The position numbers and the translations under genes are program-made. Under the pieces are notes generated by a model. That model ran no database searches and was not told where the DNA came from. It worked only from the letters and a program-made list of their open reading frames with translations. A DNA stretch of 64,000 bases from Roseiarcus sp963721905 (GTDB lineage Bacteria > Pseudomonadota > Alphaproteobacteria > Rhizobiales > Beijerinckiaceae), in NCBI GenBank assembly GCA_963721905.1, contig CAVRMF010000015.1, positions 248,001 to 312,000 on the forward strand, given 5' to 3'. Positions 9,107 through 17,562 of the stretch are shown here, in pieces (the first letter of the stretch is position 1; the number at the start of each line of letters is the position of its first letter).

Positions 9107-9325
9107 GGCAACCAAACAGAGCAGCAATATCAGAGGCTTATGGAACCTGCGACGAAATGGTTCCCGGTTCCTGCCTGTCTCTGTTCCCCGACGCTGCCAG
9201 GGGTCCGGGAACGGGGCCAGCCAGGGCTAAGAAAGGGCTTGCGAGGCCGCTCGGGCTGTGCATTGATCGTCGGGCGATGAGCAGGAACCGCAGCGAAACG
9301 CCCACGAGACCCCTCAAACTAACCG

Positions 9326-9383
9326 GGGGGTCTTCCGCGTAGCCTGACCGGCTGGAAGACCCCCAACCACAACGGGGTCTTCC
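9326..9383 (+). promoter_or_regulatory. Three copies of GGGGTCTTCC before an HTH gene
   Basis: GGGGGTCTTCC at 9326-9336 is followed by its exact complement at 9354-9364 (11-bp stem, 17-nt loop), and GGGGTCTTCC recurs at 9374-9383, directly against the ATG at 9384. The inverted pair could be a transcription terminator-like hairpin, but the third copy at the start codon suggests an operator set for the DNA-binding protein encoded next. There is no room for a normal ribosome binding site. Confidence 0.6.
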
Positions 9384-9674
9384 ATGCCTGACGTCGCTCT
9401 CAGCGAGCTTGACGAGCCCGATCTGCACACGCCTCAGGCGTGTCGGATGCTGGGCTTGTCTAAAAAATCCCTCTACCGGCTAGGTGTCGCTGGGGAGATC
9501 GATAGCTATCTGATGCGCGGCTCCCGGCGCTGGCTGCGGTCATCACTCCGCGCCTACAAACAGCGCCAGATCGCCAAAGGCCCGCAGTTCAGCGTGCCGC
9601 CTGTGGTCCGCAAGCGCGGCCGACCACGCAAACCCAGACCTGAGCAGGAGCCGTCATCCGCCGCCGCCGAATAG
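9384..9674 (+). CDS. Excisionase/MerR-like HTH protein with AT-hook-like tail
   Basis: A 96-residue protein. Residues 14-55 resemble the winged-helix fold of excisionases: LHTPQACRMLGLSKKSLYRL, then a turn and SRRWLRSSLRAYKQ. The C-terminus carries KRGRPRKPRP, an AT-hook-like GRP motif that binds the minor groove in other proteins. It lies alone in accessory-looking DNA, next to remnants of an ATPase. Excisionase or autoregulator roles are inferred; no integrase gene is adjacent. Confidence 0.6.
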   Translation: MPDVALSELDEPDLHTPQACRMLGLSKKSLYRLGVAGEIDSYLMRGSRRWLRSSLRAYKQRQIAKGPQFSVPPVVRKRGRPRKPRPEQEPSSAAAE

Positions 9675-10745
9675 GCGCGCCGCCATGGCGCGCCCCGCTC
9701 GAACTCCGACCCCAAAGACAAAAGCGCCCGCACGGCGACGAACCGCGCGGGCAAGACGACGACCACCAATTCGAAGGACCAAGGCCGCAGCAGCAGTCTA
9801 CCACCGGGGAGGGTTCAATGAATGATCGTAAGACCGATCATGCCCCGGCGGGATGAAACTCAAGGCCGTCAACCTGACGCCGAGCCGCTGCCACGAGCAA
9901 AAGGGGCGAGGCTGTTCATAGGAAGGACAGCGGGTCGCGCACCCACCTGCTTCTCGGCTCGTGGCTGATGCGCGACATCGCGCTCCGCGACTACCTGCTC
10001 GGCAGTGTTCTCTGCACCACTTCGCGATGGCTGATCTTCGGCGAAACCGGCGTCGGCAAGAGCCTGCTGGCGGGCGACATCGGCGGTGCGGTGGCACGCG
10101 ACCGTCGAGAATGGTCCTCAAGCCATCAACCAGCACGCGCATCATGTCGAGGTCGAGCAGACCCGCGCGGCACGGCTCAGCACGTCGAGCCGCGCCCAGT
10201 CGACATTGATATCGAGCGCCGCCCCGGCTTCCTCCATCCAGTGCGCTTCGCCCCCCGAGCCCGGTCGTTGAGGGTCGGGTCGAGATACTGAGCGATGGCC
10301 GCCTCAGCCATGCGGTTGAGTTCGGCAGGGTTGATCGCGGCGAGCGCGTCGATCTCGACCTGCGCCAGTCCGCCAGCGTCGACCTGCGCCTGCGTCAGGA
10401 GTCCAGCTTCGATCAGCGGCCCGAGTGGATCACAAACTCGACGTCGGGGAATTGCAGCGCCTGCTGCGCCATCAGCTTGACGCCGATGCTGAGCCAAGGA
10501 CGATAAGCGGGTCGACGGTGGCAGGAGGCGTTCGCCGCCATTGATGACGTGGTGCGGCTGAAACTGCCGACCGCGATGGTCGCCTGAAAGGGTCTTCCCG
10601 GCGTGAGGCGCGGGAACTCCCTCGGCGATGCGCCATCCTAGCTGACATGCCTGCTCCGAACGTCAGGCTGGTCGGCGGGAACCTTGGCTGACGGCTTCTC
10701 CACGGCCGATGCCGACATGTCGCGAACAGATGCCACAGCGGCCTC
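9675..10745. other. Decayed region with coding remnants
   Basis: No intact gene is visible in this ~1.07 kb. It holds the AAA-ATPase remnant at 9936-10110 and, on the minus strand around 10250-10490, a stretch reading QALQFPDVEFVIHSG then, in another frame, LIEAGLLTQAQVDAG and NRMAEAAIAQYLDPTLNDR. The latter looks like former coding sequence, but I do not recognise the family. Confidence 0.5.
9936..10110 (+). pseudogene. Remnant of RepA/AAA_25-type ATPase
   Basis: The plus strand encodes ALRDYLLGSVLCTTSRWLIF followed by GETGVGKSLLAGDIGGAVA, the N-terminal P-loop segment of AAA_25/RepA-like helicases carried by integrative elements and prophages. No start precedes it, and the frame diverges after about 55 residues. 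With the adjacent HTH gene it suggests the residue of an old integrative element. Confidence 0.55.
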
Positions 10746-11348
10746 TCAGTCTCGCGTTCCGACCGCGACATTGATCGGCAGGTTCAGCTCGATGAGACGC
10801 CCCTGCAACAACGAGACGGTCAGATCATTCTGCAGTTCGACCCAGGTGTAGGAATTGCCTGGAGATCCTCCGAACTCCTGGAAGATGATCTGGCCAGCTT
10901 GCCTTAACGCGGATCCGGCGTGGCACAGATCGAGATCCTTGAGCAGGTGGTGCGCCTTCGCCTGGGGGCCAGCGAAATTGTCCCATCTGTCCTCCCATCC
11001 GAAGCCGTTCAGGCGGGCGTCGAGATCTTCCTGGGGCAGGTCATACTCTTTGCAGGCGCGCTCGATGTCGTCGTCCGTCTCTAGGGGGTGGCCAAGGCTG
11101 CGCAGATGCTCGCGCCAGGTCGGGGCCGGCGGAGCGAAGGGTTGGTCCGGGCCGAGCGACACGCGCCATTCGCCACCGTGGTCGTTCCATTCCTTCTGTG
11201 AGTAGACGTAGAGGGTCTCCTCCGGCTTTCTGGCCGGCGACAAAATCAACGGCTCGCCGGCCTTTCGGGAAAAGGCGGACGCGCGCCGGACGAACGACGC
11301 GGTCAGCAGCGCCCCAGCCCCGATCAGGAAATGTCGACGATCAAACAT
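10746..11348 (-). CDS. Tat-exported hypothetical protein
   Basis: A 200-residue protein starting at ATG 11348 with AAGGAGAG upstream. It opens with FDRRHFLIGAGALLTASFV, a strong twin-arginine signal (RRHFL), and cleavage is likely after RASA. The mature part is acidic and Trp-rich with no recognised domain; conspicuous stretches are YSQKEWNDHGGEWRVSL and GSPGNSYTWVELQNDL. The final strand NLPINVAVGTRD is open to the stop. It is monocistronic. Periplasmic location is well supported; function is unknown. Confidence 0.7.
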   Translation of the reverse strand: MFDRRHFLIGAGALLTASFVRRASAFSRKAGEPLILSPARKPEETLYVYSQKEWNDHGGEWRVSLGPDQPFAPPAPTWREHLRSLGHPLETDDDIERACKEYDLPQEDLDARLNGFGWEDRWDNFAGPQAKAHHLLKDLDLCHAGSALRQAGQIIFQEFGGSPGNSYTWVELQNDLTVSLLQGRLIELNLPINVAVGTRD

Positions 11349-12180
11349 GGATGCTCTCCTTCGTTTGCACGCATCGGAGAGCAAGGACGACCTATTGTTG
11401 CCCGCATGGGCCACATCGTCATTCCACCGTTGCCGGTTAGGCTGGTTGGCGGGGCGTAAAGCCCTCTCTGGATGCGTGACGAGATATGGCAACACTGTAT
11501 CGGGTTTTCAAGCCGACGCGATCGCAAACCTGGGATAGAACCGGAGGAGCGATTTTTTCCTCGCCGGGTTCGTTTAGCTGCCTCTCTACCGGCCATGGCG
11601 GGGAAGGTAATCTGTGAGGCCGAACGGGCTAATTATGGGAGCGGCAGCGTGAAGCCTGCCGGGTCTCCTGTCCTTCAACGTCGTCGATTACGCCGCTCCC
11701 GTTGCACCCGCCAGTTCGGAGCCTACTCCGTGAGGGCTAATCCCGATTGGACGAGTCGCGCGCTAGGTCAAAAAACCAGCCAGCATGACTGGTTTCGACG
11801 TAAAGCACCCGTTGCGGATCGCGGCCCTGGACGCCTCAATTGGGCGGAAAGCGACCGTTGGCTGAACGGCTGGAATGCGCAGGATAGCGGGCATACAAGC
11901 CCAAGCCTGTACTTGTAGAGACCGCCGAGCGGTCCTCGACCGCGGCGTCGCCAGAACGTTGTGAGGCCGGAGAGCGGACCATCGTCGGTACCCTCCAGCC
12001 TTGATCTCGCGCGCGCTTCTTAGGAACGGAGCAAAGACGGCCACCCTGTCTCGCGTATATTTCCGATTTTCACCTGTTGCCAGCGAGTGCGGGTCTCCAG
12101 CCGCGCAACAATAAAGCTGTCGCCATAGCGGACCGTTATGATACGGACGAACATCATCGACAGGGGGCGGCGCGCGTTTC
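11349..12180. other. Intergenic region, nothing recognised
   Basis: About 830 bp between divergent genes. Open frames on both strands are of random length and composition, with no ribosome sites or recognisable motifs. It should contain the promoters of the flanking genes, but no convincing -35/-10 pair or repeat was seen. Confidence 0.5.
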
Positions 12181-13413
12181 ATGTCGGTCGAACGAGTTGA
12201 AACCCTGATCGCCGGCGGCGGCCAGGCTGGGATCGCGATGAGCCACCAGCTGAGTCGGCGCGGCTGTGGGCATCTCGTGGTTGAGCGTCACCGCATCGCC
12301 GAACGCTGGCGGACGGAACGGTGGGACGGACTACGGTTCCAGTTCCCGAACTGGAGCGTACGCTTTCCAGGTTTCCCGCTTCCTCATACCGACCCGGACG
12401 AGTTTGCAACGGCGGCCGAAATCGTCGACTTCATAAATGCGTACGCTGATGCCGTCGCGGCACCGGTCCGTTGCGGCGTCGCCGTGACCGCGCTCAGGCA
12501 GCGCGATGACGCGGCCGGCTTCCTAGCCCAAACCTCGGAGGGGCTCATCGAGGCAGCGAACGTGGTCGTGGCCACCGGACCTTACCAGCGTCCCGTAATC
12601 CCGCCGCTATTGCCGCGAGAGTGCGGCATATTCCAGGTGCATGCTAGCGGCTACCGCAACCCCGACCAACTTCCTGGCGGCGCCGTGCTGGTTGTCGGCG
12701 GGGGGTCCTCCGGCGCGCAGATCGCCGAAGAACTGATGCGCGCGGGTCGCCGCGTCTATCTGTCCGTCAGCAAACATAAACGCCGGCCGCGCCGTTATCG
12801 TGGACGCGATCTGACGTGGTGGTGGACTGAGACGGGAGCGCTGAACCTCCCGGTTGAGCAGCGCGGCCGAGATCAGTCGCCGATGGTGTTCACTGGCGCA
12901 TATGGCGGCCACACCGTTGATTTCCGGCGTTTCGCCTCAGAGGGAATGGTGCTTTTGGGTCGAACGGAGACGGTGCAGAACGATGTGATGTTTTTCGCGC
13001 CGGACCTGTTGCTCAGCCTGTCGCATGGTGATGCTGCTTACAGGTCGATGCTGGACTCCTTCGATGCATATGCCGTGGATGCCGGCCTAGATCTGCCTGA
13101 AGATGTCGACGCAAGGGCGACGGAGCCAGACCCGCCCTGCGTCACCGAACCGATCCGCCAACTGAATCTTCACGACTCTGGTATTGGCGCTGTCATCTGG
13201 GCAACCGGCTACGCACTCGACTTTGGCTGGATCGATGTCCCGGTACTGAACGAAGGCGGCATTCCGGTTCACCGCGCGGGCGTGACGGCTGTGCCGGGAC
13301 TCTATTTCTTGGGGCTGCATTGGCTGACTAGAAGGGCCTCCTCCATGCTGGTCGGTGAGGGCGTGGCGGGCGATGCAATCTATCTCGCCAATCAGATCGC
13401 CGCACGCAGATAA
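12181..13413 (+). CDS. FAD-dependent monooxygenase-like flavoprotein
   Basis: A 410-residue protein of the CzcO/flavin-containing monooxygenase group. The FAD-binding fingerprint LIAGGGQAGIAMSHQL is at the N-terminus; a second Rossmann motif, LVVGGGSSGAQIAEEL, sits near residue 172 for NAD(P)H. The ATG motif VVVATGPYQRP and a late ATGYALDF motif are present. It is 17 bp upstream of an MFS transporter gene on the same strand, so the pair probably imports and oxidises (or exports) one small organic compound. The substrate is unknown. Confidence 0.85.
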   Translation: MSVERVETLIAGGGQAGIAMSHQLSRRGCGHLVVERHRIAERWRTERWDGLRFQFPNWSVRFPGFPLPHTDPDEFATAAEIVDFINAYADAVAAPVRCGVAVTALRQRDDAAGFLAQTSEGLIEAANVVVATGPYQRPVIPPLLPRECGIFQVHASGYRNPDQLPGGAVLVVGGGSSGAQIAEELMRAGRRVYLSVSKHKRRPRRYRGRDLTWWWTETGALNLPVEQRGRDQSPMVFTGAYGGHTVDFRRFASEGMVLLGRTETVQNDVMFFAPDLLLSLSHGDAAYRSMLDSFDAYAVDAGLDLPEDVDARATEPDPPCVTEPIRQLNLHDSGIGAVIWATGYALDFGWIDVPVLNEGGIPVHRAGVTAVPGLYFLGLHWLTRRASSMLVGEGVAGDAIYLANQIAARR

Positions 13414-13429
13414 ATGTCAGAGGGGCGAC

Positions 13430-14842
13430 ATGAGCACTAGCGATATCGTCGGCAGATCGCCAATTCCTGCCAGCTATATTCTTGGGCGCAAGCTCGACAG
13501 CATTCCCTTCAGCGCCCATCACATGATGGTGATCCTGGTGCTTGGCACAGTCGGCTTTGTCGAGGGCTACGATGTGTCGCTTAGTGGCTCGCTGCTGGTG
13601 TTGGCCAAGGAGCCGTTACAGCTGGCCGGTGAGCAGATTCGCTGGCTGGCGGTTGCCCCAATCCTCTTCTTAGTTGTCGGGGCCTTCACGGCCTCTGCAA
13701 TTTCCGACCGCATCAGCCGCAAGACCGTGATGCAGATCGGCGTGATCATCACCACCTTCCTCACTCTCCTAGTAGCGCTGGCGCAGAGCGGCACGCAACT
13801 GATCATCATCCGTGTCCTCACCGGCTTTGGGGCGGGCTTTGCTGTCACGGCGTCGTTCCCGATCGCTGTTGAGCTGATGCCGAAGCAGCACCGGCGCACT
13901 TTCGGCGCGATCTATGAGGTTATGCTGGCGAGCGCCTTCACGCTGCTACCGTTCCTCGGCTACCTGCTCGCCGGTAACCCGGACGGCTTCCGGCTGATCG
14001 CGCTGCCGGGCGGGCTTGCGTTGGGGATCGTGCCGTTGTTGGTGCATTTCGGCCTACCGGAGAGTGCGCGCTGGTATCTGCGCAGGGGCAAGCCCGAGGC
14101 GGCGGTCGAGACCGTCAATCGGATGATCGAGCGCTGTGGCAACCGTGTGTCGCCGCTGACCATCCACGACCTTGGGCCAGATCTCGACGCCTCGCGCGAG
14201 GCTCTTCCCCCGTTCAAGGCGCTGTTCCACACAGGCCAGCTGCGCCGGACCGTGGTGGGCACCCTATGCTGGGCCACCGCATCCACCGCCTACTTCTGTT
14301 CGGCGGTCCTGCTGCCAAAGGCGCTGGTGGACCAAGGCGCCGCCGTCACTTTGAGCTTCGGGCTGAGTACGTTGCTGTTCATGGTGACGATTCCGGGCAA
14401 GTTTTTCACCGGCTTCATTATGGAGATCATCGGCCGCCGTTGGACCATCACCTATTGCCTCGCCGGGGCAGTCCCCGGTCTTGCGCTGATGGGAGTGGCG
14501 CATCGCGCGGGTGCGCACGCGACGGCGGTGATGACCGCGGGAGCGATCATCACCGGCCTCACCGTGCTGTCCTCCTTCACCGCGGTGCGGGTTTATCTTT
14601 CCGAGCAGTTTCCCACCGCACTGCGGGGCCGTGGGCACTTTTTCGGCGAGGCGACCGGGCGGCTCTTTTCTGGCGTGCTAACGCCGTTCCTATTGGAACC
14701 GCACACCGGTTCCCCGACGATCTTCTTCGGCACGATCATGGTCGTGGTGGCGGTGGGCGCCTGCGTGCCCCTGCTAGTCGGCAAGGAAACGGTCGGCCAG
14801 CTCGAACTGGTCACCGAGGCGAGCGAGGAGCCCGCCTTCTAG
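13430..14842 (+). CDS. MFS transporter
   Basis: About 470 residues from ATG 13430, preceded by GAGGGGCG; upstream in-frame Mets fall inside the previous gene. Twelve transmembrane segments are likely. MFS signatures are GFVEGYDVSLSGS in helix 1, the A-motif region SDRISRKTVM after helix 2, and GFGAGFAVTASFPIAVELMP in helix 4, resembling the aromatic acid and sugar transporter branches. The stop codon TAG is part of the CTAG target duplicated by the IS701-family insertion, so the reading frame remains complete. Confidence 0.88.
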   Translation: MSTSDIVGRSPIPASYILGRKLDSIPFSAHHMMVILVLGTVGFVEGYDVSLSGSLLVLAKEPLQLAGEQIRWLAVAPILFLVVGAFTASAISDRISRKTVMQIGVIITTFLTLLVALAQSGTQLIIIRVLTGFGAGFAVTASFPIAVELMPKQHRRTFGAIYEVMLASAFTLLPFLGYLLAGNPDGFRLIALPGGLALGIVPLLVHFGLPESARWYLRRGKPEAAVETVNRMIERCGNRVSPLTIHDLGPDLDASREALPPFKALFHTGQLRRTVVGTLCWATASTAYFCSAVLLPKALVDQGAAVTLSFGLSTLLFMVTIPGKFFTGFIMEIIGRRWTITYCLAGAVPGLALMGVAHRAGAHATAVMTAGAIITGLTVLSSFTAVRVYLSEQFPTALRGRGHFFGEATGRLFSGVLTPFLLEPHTGSPTIFFGTIMVVVAVGACVPLLVGKETVGQLELVTEASEEPAF

Positions 14843-16383
14843 TTCTACTGTGTCACGACGATCCTCGATAGGGTGGTCGTTGTGGCATAGGTGGTCGAGC
14901 TGGGAAGGCTTGGCAACACGGGCAGCGCAAGAGGGTTCGGGCCAGCGCGACCGTGAGTTGTCTTCGGATTGTCGCGATCGAGTTTTCGATATGCCGTTCG
15001 GGTCGGATCGGCGGCGCCTCGGGGTCTGGGACGGGTGGATATGTGAGATGTTTGGCGCCGCCGGGGGCCTGAGGGGGGAATCGCCGCTCGTTCGCGGATA
15101 AGGAATCCATAAGCGGCGATGCACAGAGTTGCGTGATGATGGAAGCCGCGCCAGCTTCGCCCTTCGAAATGGGCGAGGCCGAGTTCGCTTTTGAGTTCCT
15201 CGTAGTCGCGCTCGATGCGCCAGCGCAATTTGGCCGTGTCGACGAGAACGTCGATGGGCGTGTCTTCGGGCAGGGTCGAAAGCCAGTATTTCGTCGGTTC
15301 TTTTTCGCCCTCGGGCCATTCGATGAGAAGCCATTCCAGCGGATGGGGCGTCGAAACCTTCCAGTCCCGCGAAGCCGGCCGAATCCGCACGGCCGCGAAG
15401 CGCGAAGACAAGATTTCGTTAGAGCCCTCCCGCCATGGAACGATGCGCCAAGCCTCCTCGGGAAGCCTCCTCGCCAGTGTCTTGGCGGAAACAGGGATAT
15501 GTTCGCCGTCGCGGCGCATGCGCGATGGCGGGCGGCCCCGCCCGCTCCAGGGTTTGGGCGGCAGCGGTTCGGCGCCGGGGGGCCAGACGCTCAGCGTCGA
15601 CTGCACGCCGACTACATAGGCCAAACCGCTGGCCGTGACGTCGGAGCGGAACGCGCCGTCGGCGCCATACCCAGCGTCGGCCAGCAAGACGCCCGGAGCG
15701 ACGCCTGCTGCCAGCGCGGTCCTGATCTGAGCGAGGGCGATCTCCGGTTTGGTCCGGAATTTCACTTCATCCGGGACACGAACCTTCTTGCGCCGCGCCT
15801 CGTCCCCAGCCCAATCTTCCGGCAGATACAGCCGATAGGCGATCGGCAGGCTGGCGGTGTGATTGGCGATCGAAAGCGTCACCGCGATCTGACAATTGTC
15901 GGTCTTGCCGAGCCGCCCGCAATATTGCCGCGCGACGCCCACCGAATGAACGCCTTTCTTCGCGAAGCCCGTGTCGTCGACAATCCACGCCTCGATCTTC
16001 CCTTGCGCCTCGATCGCCGACAGGACGAGTTCGCGCACTTTGGCCAGAACCGCCTCATCCGACCAAGCCGCCTGACCGACCAGATGCAGAAGCGATTGAT
16101 GCTTGGCCGAAACCCGAGCAGGCGCAACGACCGCCGCCATCGGCTCCACGCTCTTGCGTTCACCGGGCATCAACAGGCCAACGCAATAATCCTTGAGAGG
16201 CCCCGCCCGGTCCCCGCGCCCCACAACTGTCGTCAAGGCATCGACATAATCAGCAAAACGCGCTTCACTCGATTGCGCCAAAGGCTCCATTGTCCCCGCC
16301 ATTCGCCGTTCAGCCGAAGCCGAAATCAGCAAAATAGCAAATCCAAAGGCGCCACGAATCTGCGAAAACGTGACTCAGTAGAA
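14843..16383. mobile_element. IS701-family insertion sequence
   Basis: A 1541-bp element with terminal inverted repeats: TTCTACTGTGTCACG at 14843-14857 and, reading in from the right end at 16383, TTCTACTGAGTCACG (one mismatch). It is flanked by the direct repeat CTAG at 14839-14842 and 16384-16387, which fits the YTAR target preference of IS701 elements. The single transposase gene fills it on the minus strand. Clean ends and an intact gene suggest recent insertion. Confidence 0.9.
14845..16332 (-). CDS. IS701-family DDE transposase
   Basis: A 495-residue transposase. The catalytic core includes AWIVDDTGFAKKGVHSVGVA (first Asp), VLLADAGYGADGAFR (second Asp) and RWRIERDYEELKSELGLAHF (Glu region). 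The C-terminal ~60 residues are Pro/Arg-rich and run to within 3 bp of the element's left end, so part of the terminal repeat is translated. An internal Met at residue 12 is an alternative start. Confidence 0.92.
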   Translation of the reverse strand: MLISASAERRMAGTMEPLAQSSEARFADYVDALTTVVGRGDRAGPLKDYCVGLLMPGERKSVEPMAAVVAPARVSAKHQSLLHLVGQAAWSDEAVLAKVRELVLSAIEAQGKIEAWIVDDTGFAKKGVHSVGVARQYCGRLGKTDNCQIAVTLSIANHTASLPIAYRLYLPEDWAGDEARRKKVRVPDEVKFRTKPEIALAQIRTALAAGVAPGVLLADAGYGADGAFRSDVTASGLAYVVGVQSTLSVWPPGAEPLPPKPWSGRGRPPSRMRRDGEHIPVSAKTLARRLPEEAWRIVPWREGSNEILSSRFAAVRIRPASRDWKVSTPHPLEWLLIEWPEGEKEPTKYWLSTLPEDTPIDVLVDTAKLRWRIERDYEELKSELGLAHFEGRSWRGFHHHATLCIAAYGFLIRERAAIPPSGPRRRQTSHISTRPRPRGAADPTRTAYRKLDRDNPKTTHGRAGPNPLALPVLPSLPSSTTYATTTTLSRIVVTQ

Positions 16384-16664
16384 CTAGGAGCCCGTCCACT
16401 TGGTTTGATTTGACTTCACGTTGCAGTTTCGCGGCTCACTTGGCTGCTTTGGCGAGCAGCAAGCTACGAAGGTCGACCGGAGTTTGCGCAATGCGGTCGA
16501 AGAACCGGAGTCGACATCGAGCGGTCATGCAAATCGCGGTTTATAACTCGCAGTTGGAAAATTCTTGCAATCGCGCCGAGCGCAAATAACCGCGGCTTGA
16601 TCGCTTTCGAGATGGCCGAGTCGCCGTGCCGCGACGATCTTCGGCGTAATTCCGGCTCGGGGCG

Positions 16665-17307
16665 CTATTTGTCGATCGCCTCAAGCGTCTGTTGGACTGC
16701 CGACGGCGAAACCCGAAACAGGCCGGAATAGGGCTGGGTTAGATCGAGGATCAGGAACATTGCGCTCGCTACCGAAATCGCGCCGAACGCCAGCGCGACG
16801 ATAGTCGTCGGGTTGGTCCCCGAGAGAACGCCAAAGCCGCAGAAGAGGAACATCGACCAAAGGATCACGCTGGTCACCAGAGACCAGGGACCGGGCTCGA
16901 CAGCTGCAGGGACATCAAGAGCCGAGTTTGCTCCATCAACGCGAGATTGGCTTTGGCCGCGGCGAGCGCATCCTTCTGAGCCGACGTCTTGGGATCGAGC
17001 GCGCCGAGCGCGTTCGCGATCGGCTCCCAACGGTCGAGAGCGACCTCGACCTTGAGTTGCACAGGGTCGGCGTCCGCGCCCCGCCAAAATAGGTCGTAGC
17101 TTTGAGCGAGCGCCTGTTTCATCAGGCTGCGCGCTGGCTTGGCTCGGGACCGTATTCCGCGAGCGCCTGATCGACCAGCAGCGCCCGCGACGCCATGGTT
17201 TCGAGTTCGGACTTTTGCATCGCGAAGAACGCATAGGTGTTACCGACAAGGGTGCCGAGGACCAGCGCCAGGAACAGCGTGAGAAGACCGATGACGGCAA
17301 GGATCAT
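16665..17307 (-). pseudogene. DUF4239-type membrane protein, two frameshifts
   Basis: Three overlapping frames reconstruct one ~215-residue membrane protein. Frame 1, from ATG 17307, gives MILAVIGLLTLFLALVLGT through ALLVDQALAEYGPE; frame 2 gives KQALAQSYDLFWRGA to LLMSLQLSSPVP; frame 3 gives PWSLVTSVILWSMFLFCGFG and FLILDLTQPYSGLFR to the stop at 16665. Breaks are single-base indels near 17145 and 16895. The pattern of two N-terminal and two to three C-terminal helices around a soluble middle matches DUF4239 proteins. Function is unknown. Confidence 0.75.
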
Positions 17308-17562
17308 GTTCTTCGAGCCGCCGGATGCATATGGAAAACTAAGGCGCGGCTGCAGTCGTGCAGTGAATGAAGAGAGGGGGTTGGATCCATCGGCGCGGTG
17401 AAACGCGATACGGATACAATGGCCGAAGAAGAGGTCAAACTTTTCTCGCCGGGCTCGTTTGGCTACCCTGCTGGCTCTCCCAAAGCGGACATTGACCAGT
17501 GCGTCGCTGGACACATTGCCGAGTCTGGGCGACTATCCAGAAAAGCGGTGCGGAGTTCTCCC

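Noticed and set aside
11763..12182. 139-residue minus-strand frame upstream of the flavoprotein
   Set aside because: No ribosome site, no motif, unusual composition; treated as intergenic.
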